From the NCBI GenBank assembly GCA_964423615.1, contig CAYRFQ010000192.1, forward strand, positions 1 through 6,408: a stretch of DNA of 6,408 nucleotides. Reading direction: 5' to 3'. Numbering within the stretch: the stretch's first letter is position 1; the number at the start of each line of letters is the position of its first letter. The notes beneath the pieces were generated by a model. It was given only the letters and a program-made list of their open reading frames with translations, did not search any database and was not told the origin of the DNA. Source of the stretch: CAYRFQ01 sp964423615 (GTDB taxonomy: Bacteria > Planctomycetota > Planctomycetia > Gemmatales > Gemmataceae). This document shows, piece after piece, positions 5,283-6,408 of the stretch. The position numbers and the translations under genes are program-made.

Positions 5283-6408
5283 ACCGGACAGACATTTCTT
5301 TTCCGTTTCGAGTGGTCCTGCGACTTTGGTTCATTAGCCGCGCATGTCTCAACTGAACGTTCGCAAAGATTTGGAGGGTTCAAGCTGCTAAATTCTCCCA
5401 TTTTTTTTAACGTCTGAACCATTTCTATCAACTTCGGCTCGTTTGCCGAGGTGGGTTTAAATGTAGCGTTGAGTATAACCTCACGGAGAACTCGAATCAT
5501 GTGTCGCAACGACCAAGGACTATTCCACTGACCCAAACGATCCAACCAATCTACGGCTTCGGGTAATTTATGACCGGCCGACATATACCAGACCATGACG
5601 ACGCTCTGCATGAGCCAAACCCACGGAGCCAATTTCTGAACACTCTCGTGGCAATAGTGACCTGGACTTTCGATTTCGAGAATTTGTTTGCTCGCCTCCA
5701 GCGCGACCTCAATACTCCACCGCAACGAGTATTGAAAGACGACCCACCTCTCACTGGCATGGATATCCGTTGTGAATAAATACACATCTCGCATCTGACC
5801 ACTCGGATCTCTCACGACGACGGCCTTCAACTTCCTCTCTTTGCCAACCTTCCACCACAGAACGTCATAACTGAATACGTGCAACTCTCGCTCGACTCGG
5901 TAGAGGACGACACGAATCCACTTCCACGCAAAATCGACCGATTCGTCGGCCTTCTCGGCGGCTTTCTTGGGACAAGCTAAACGTTTTCCTTTCTTCGCCT
6001 GGGGGCCGCGTTTGCCTTTGGGCTTGGGGGCCACGAACGGGTCGTAAACGGCCGCATCGGAACGCATGCGAGAAACCAACGCCACGGTCTCGGGCAACTT
6101 CTCGAGGACATGTTCACAAGCGTAAGCCCCATCGGCCACGAGAGTTATGGCTACGTCCGGGGCCCAAGAGGCGATTTCGGTGAGCATCTCGATGGCCAAC
6201 TCGGCTAGACTCTTATGCCCTTGACCGCTTTGATGCAACCTGGCCGAGATAGGAAAAGCCAGGACAGGACAACGGGTCAAGGGGAAACATAGGGCCACAC
6301 CCACGACGACCCAGTTATGCCCCGAAGCCGTGGCCGTTCGTTTTTCCGTCGACGCGACGGCATCGCGAAACCATCCGAGTCCCCAGACACATCGTCCGCG
6401 TTTGTGGG
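5252..6408 (-). CDS. DDE transposase of the IS4 superfamily (IS701-like), 5' end outside the window
   Basis: Transposase lacking its N-terminus because the frame runs off the right edge. The first visible residues, HKRGRCVWGLGWFRD, match the segment just after the first catalytic Asp in this family. LVADGAY supplies the second Asp (codon 6131-6133). YSLRWSIEVALEASK fits the IS4 signature Y(2)R(3)E(6)K exactly and supplies the catalytic Glu (codon 5708-5710). A lysine-rich insert (about 5960-6035) lies between them. The literal frame ends at 5252, but its last ~49 codons beyond an A8 tract (5401-5408) look non-native and run through the repeat at 5265-5282. Skipping one A gives KKWENLAA and a stop at 5380-5382, which looks like the true family end. 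The gene is therefore either frameshifted or uses slippage. Terminal inverted repeats could not be identified because one end is missing. IS701 versus another IS4-superfamily branch is uncertain. Confidence 0.88.
   Translation of the reverse strand, partial: HKRGRCVWGLGWFRDAVASTEKRTATASGHNWVVVGVALCFPLTRCPVLAFPISARLHQSGQGHKSLAELAIEMLTEIASWAPDVAITLVADGAYACEHVLEKLPETVALVSRMRSDAAVYDPFVAPKPKGKRGPQAKKGKRLACPKKAAEKADESVDFAWKWIRVVLYRVERELHVFSYDVLWWKVGKERKLKAVVVRDPSGQMRDVYLFTTDIHASERWVVFQYSLRWSIEVALEASKQILEIESPGHYCHESVQKLAPWVWLMQSVVMVWYMSAGHKLPEAVDWLDRLGQWNSPWSLRHMIRVLREVILNATFKPTSANEPKLIEMVQTLKKMGEFSSLNPPNLCERSVETCAANEPKSQDHSKRKRNVCPVRTYTRRADG
5401..5408 (-). other. A8 homopolymer tract, probable frameshift or slippage site in the transposase
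   Basis: On the minus strand the transposase reads TTA followed by eight A and then TGGGAG. The literal frame gives KKMGEF and continues about 49 codons to 5252. One base fewer gives KKWENLAA and a stop at 5380-5382. A homopolymer of this length is prone to replication error, transcriptional slippage and sequencing error, so the cause cannot be decided from the sequence. Confidence 0.55.

Overview
The window shows a bacterial chromosome segment of intermediate GC content, with every convincing gene on the minus strand. The style of the proteins and the dispersed GGTACACGCG-type repeats suggest a planctomycete of the Pirellula/Rhodopirellula kind. That assignment comes from memory of related proteins, not from a marker gene, and is only moderately secure.

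Layout in transcription order (right to left). At the right edge is the 3' part of a DDE transposase with an IS4-type Y(2)R(3)E(6)K signature, cut by the window edge. Next come a short intergenic stretch with a repeat pair and a plausible sigma-70 promoter, then a creatininase-family metallohydrolase and, 62 nt later, an exported M19 membrane-type dipeptidase; these two look co-transcribed. After a 364-bp gap come an acyl-CoA dehydrogenase with a strong ribosome binding site and, 234 nt further on, a single-domain UspA stress protein with a perfect AGGAGG. The last 595 bp hold no convincing intact gene. They contain a cluster of palindromic and direct repeats and, at the very left edge, a possible decayed integrase/transposase tail.

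Functionally the central genes are metabolic. The creatininase-like enzyme may open or cleave C-N bonds and the dipeptidase hydrolyses dipeptides outside the cytoplasm, but no shared substrate can be named. The dehydrogenase oxidises an acyl-CoA, and the UspA protein probably responds to stress or energy state.

The most notable non-gene signals are two. First, one repeat family (core CGTAGGTACACGCGGC) occurs at both ends of the window, each time as inverted pairs, once directly beside the transposase. Second, an A8 tract near the 3' end of the transposase: a one-base shift there gives a short, family-like C-terminus, whereas the literal frame runs about 49 codons further, into the repeat. I see no clear evidence for an undescribed multi-gene system.
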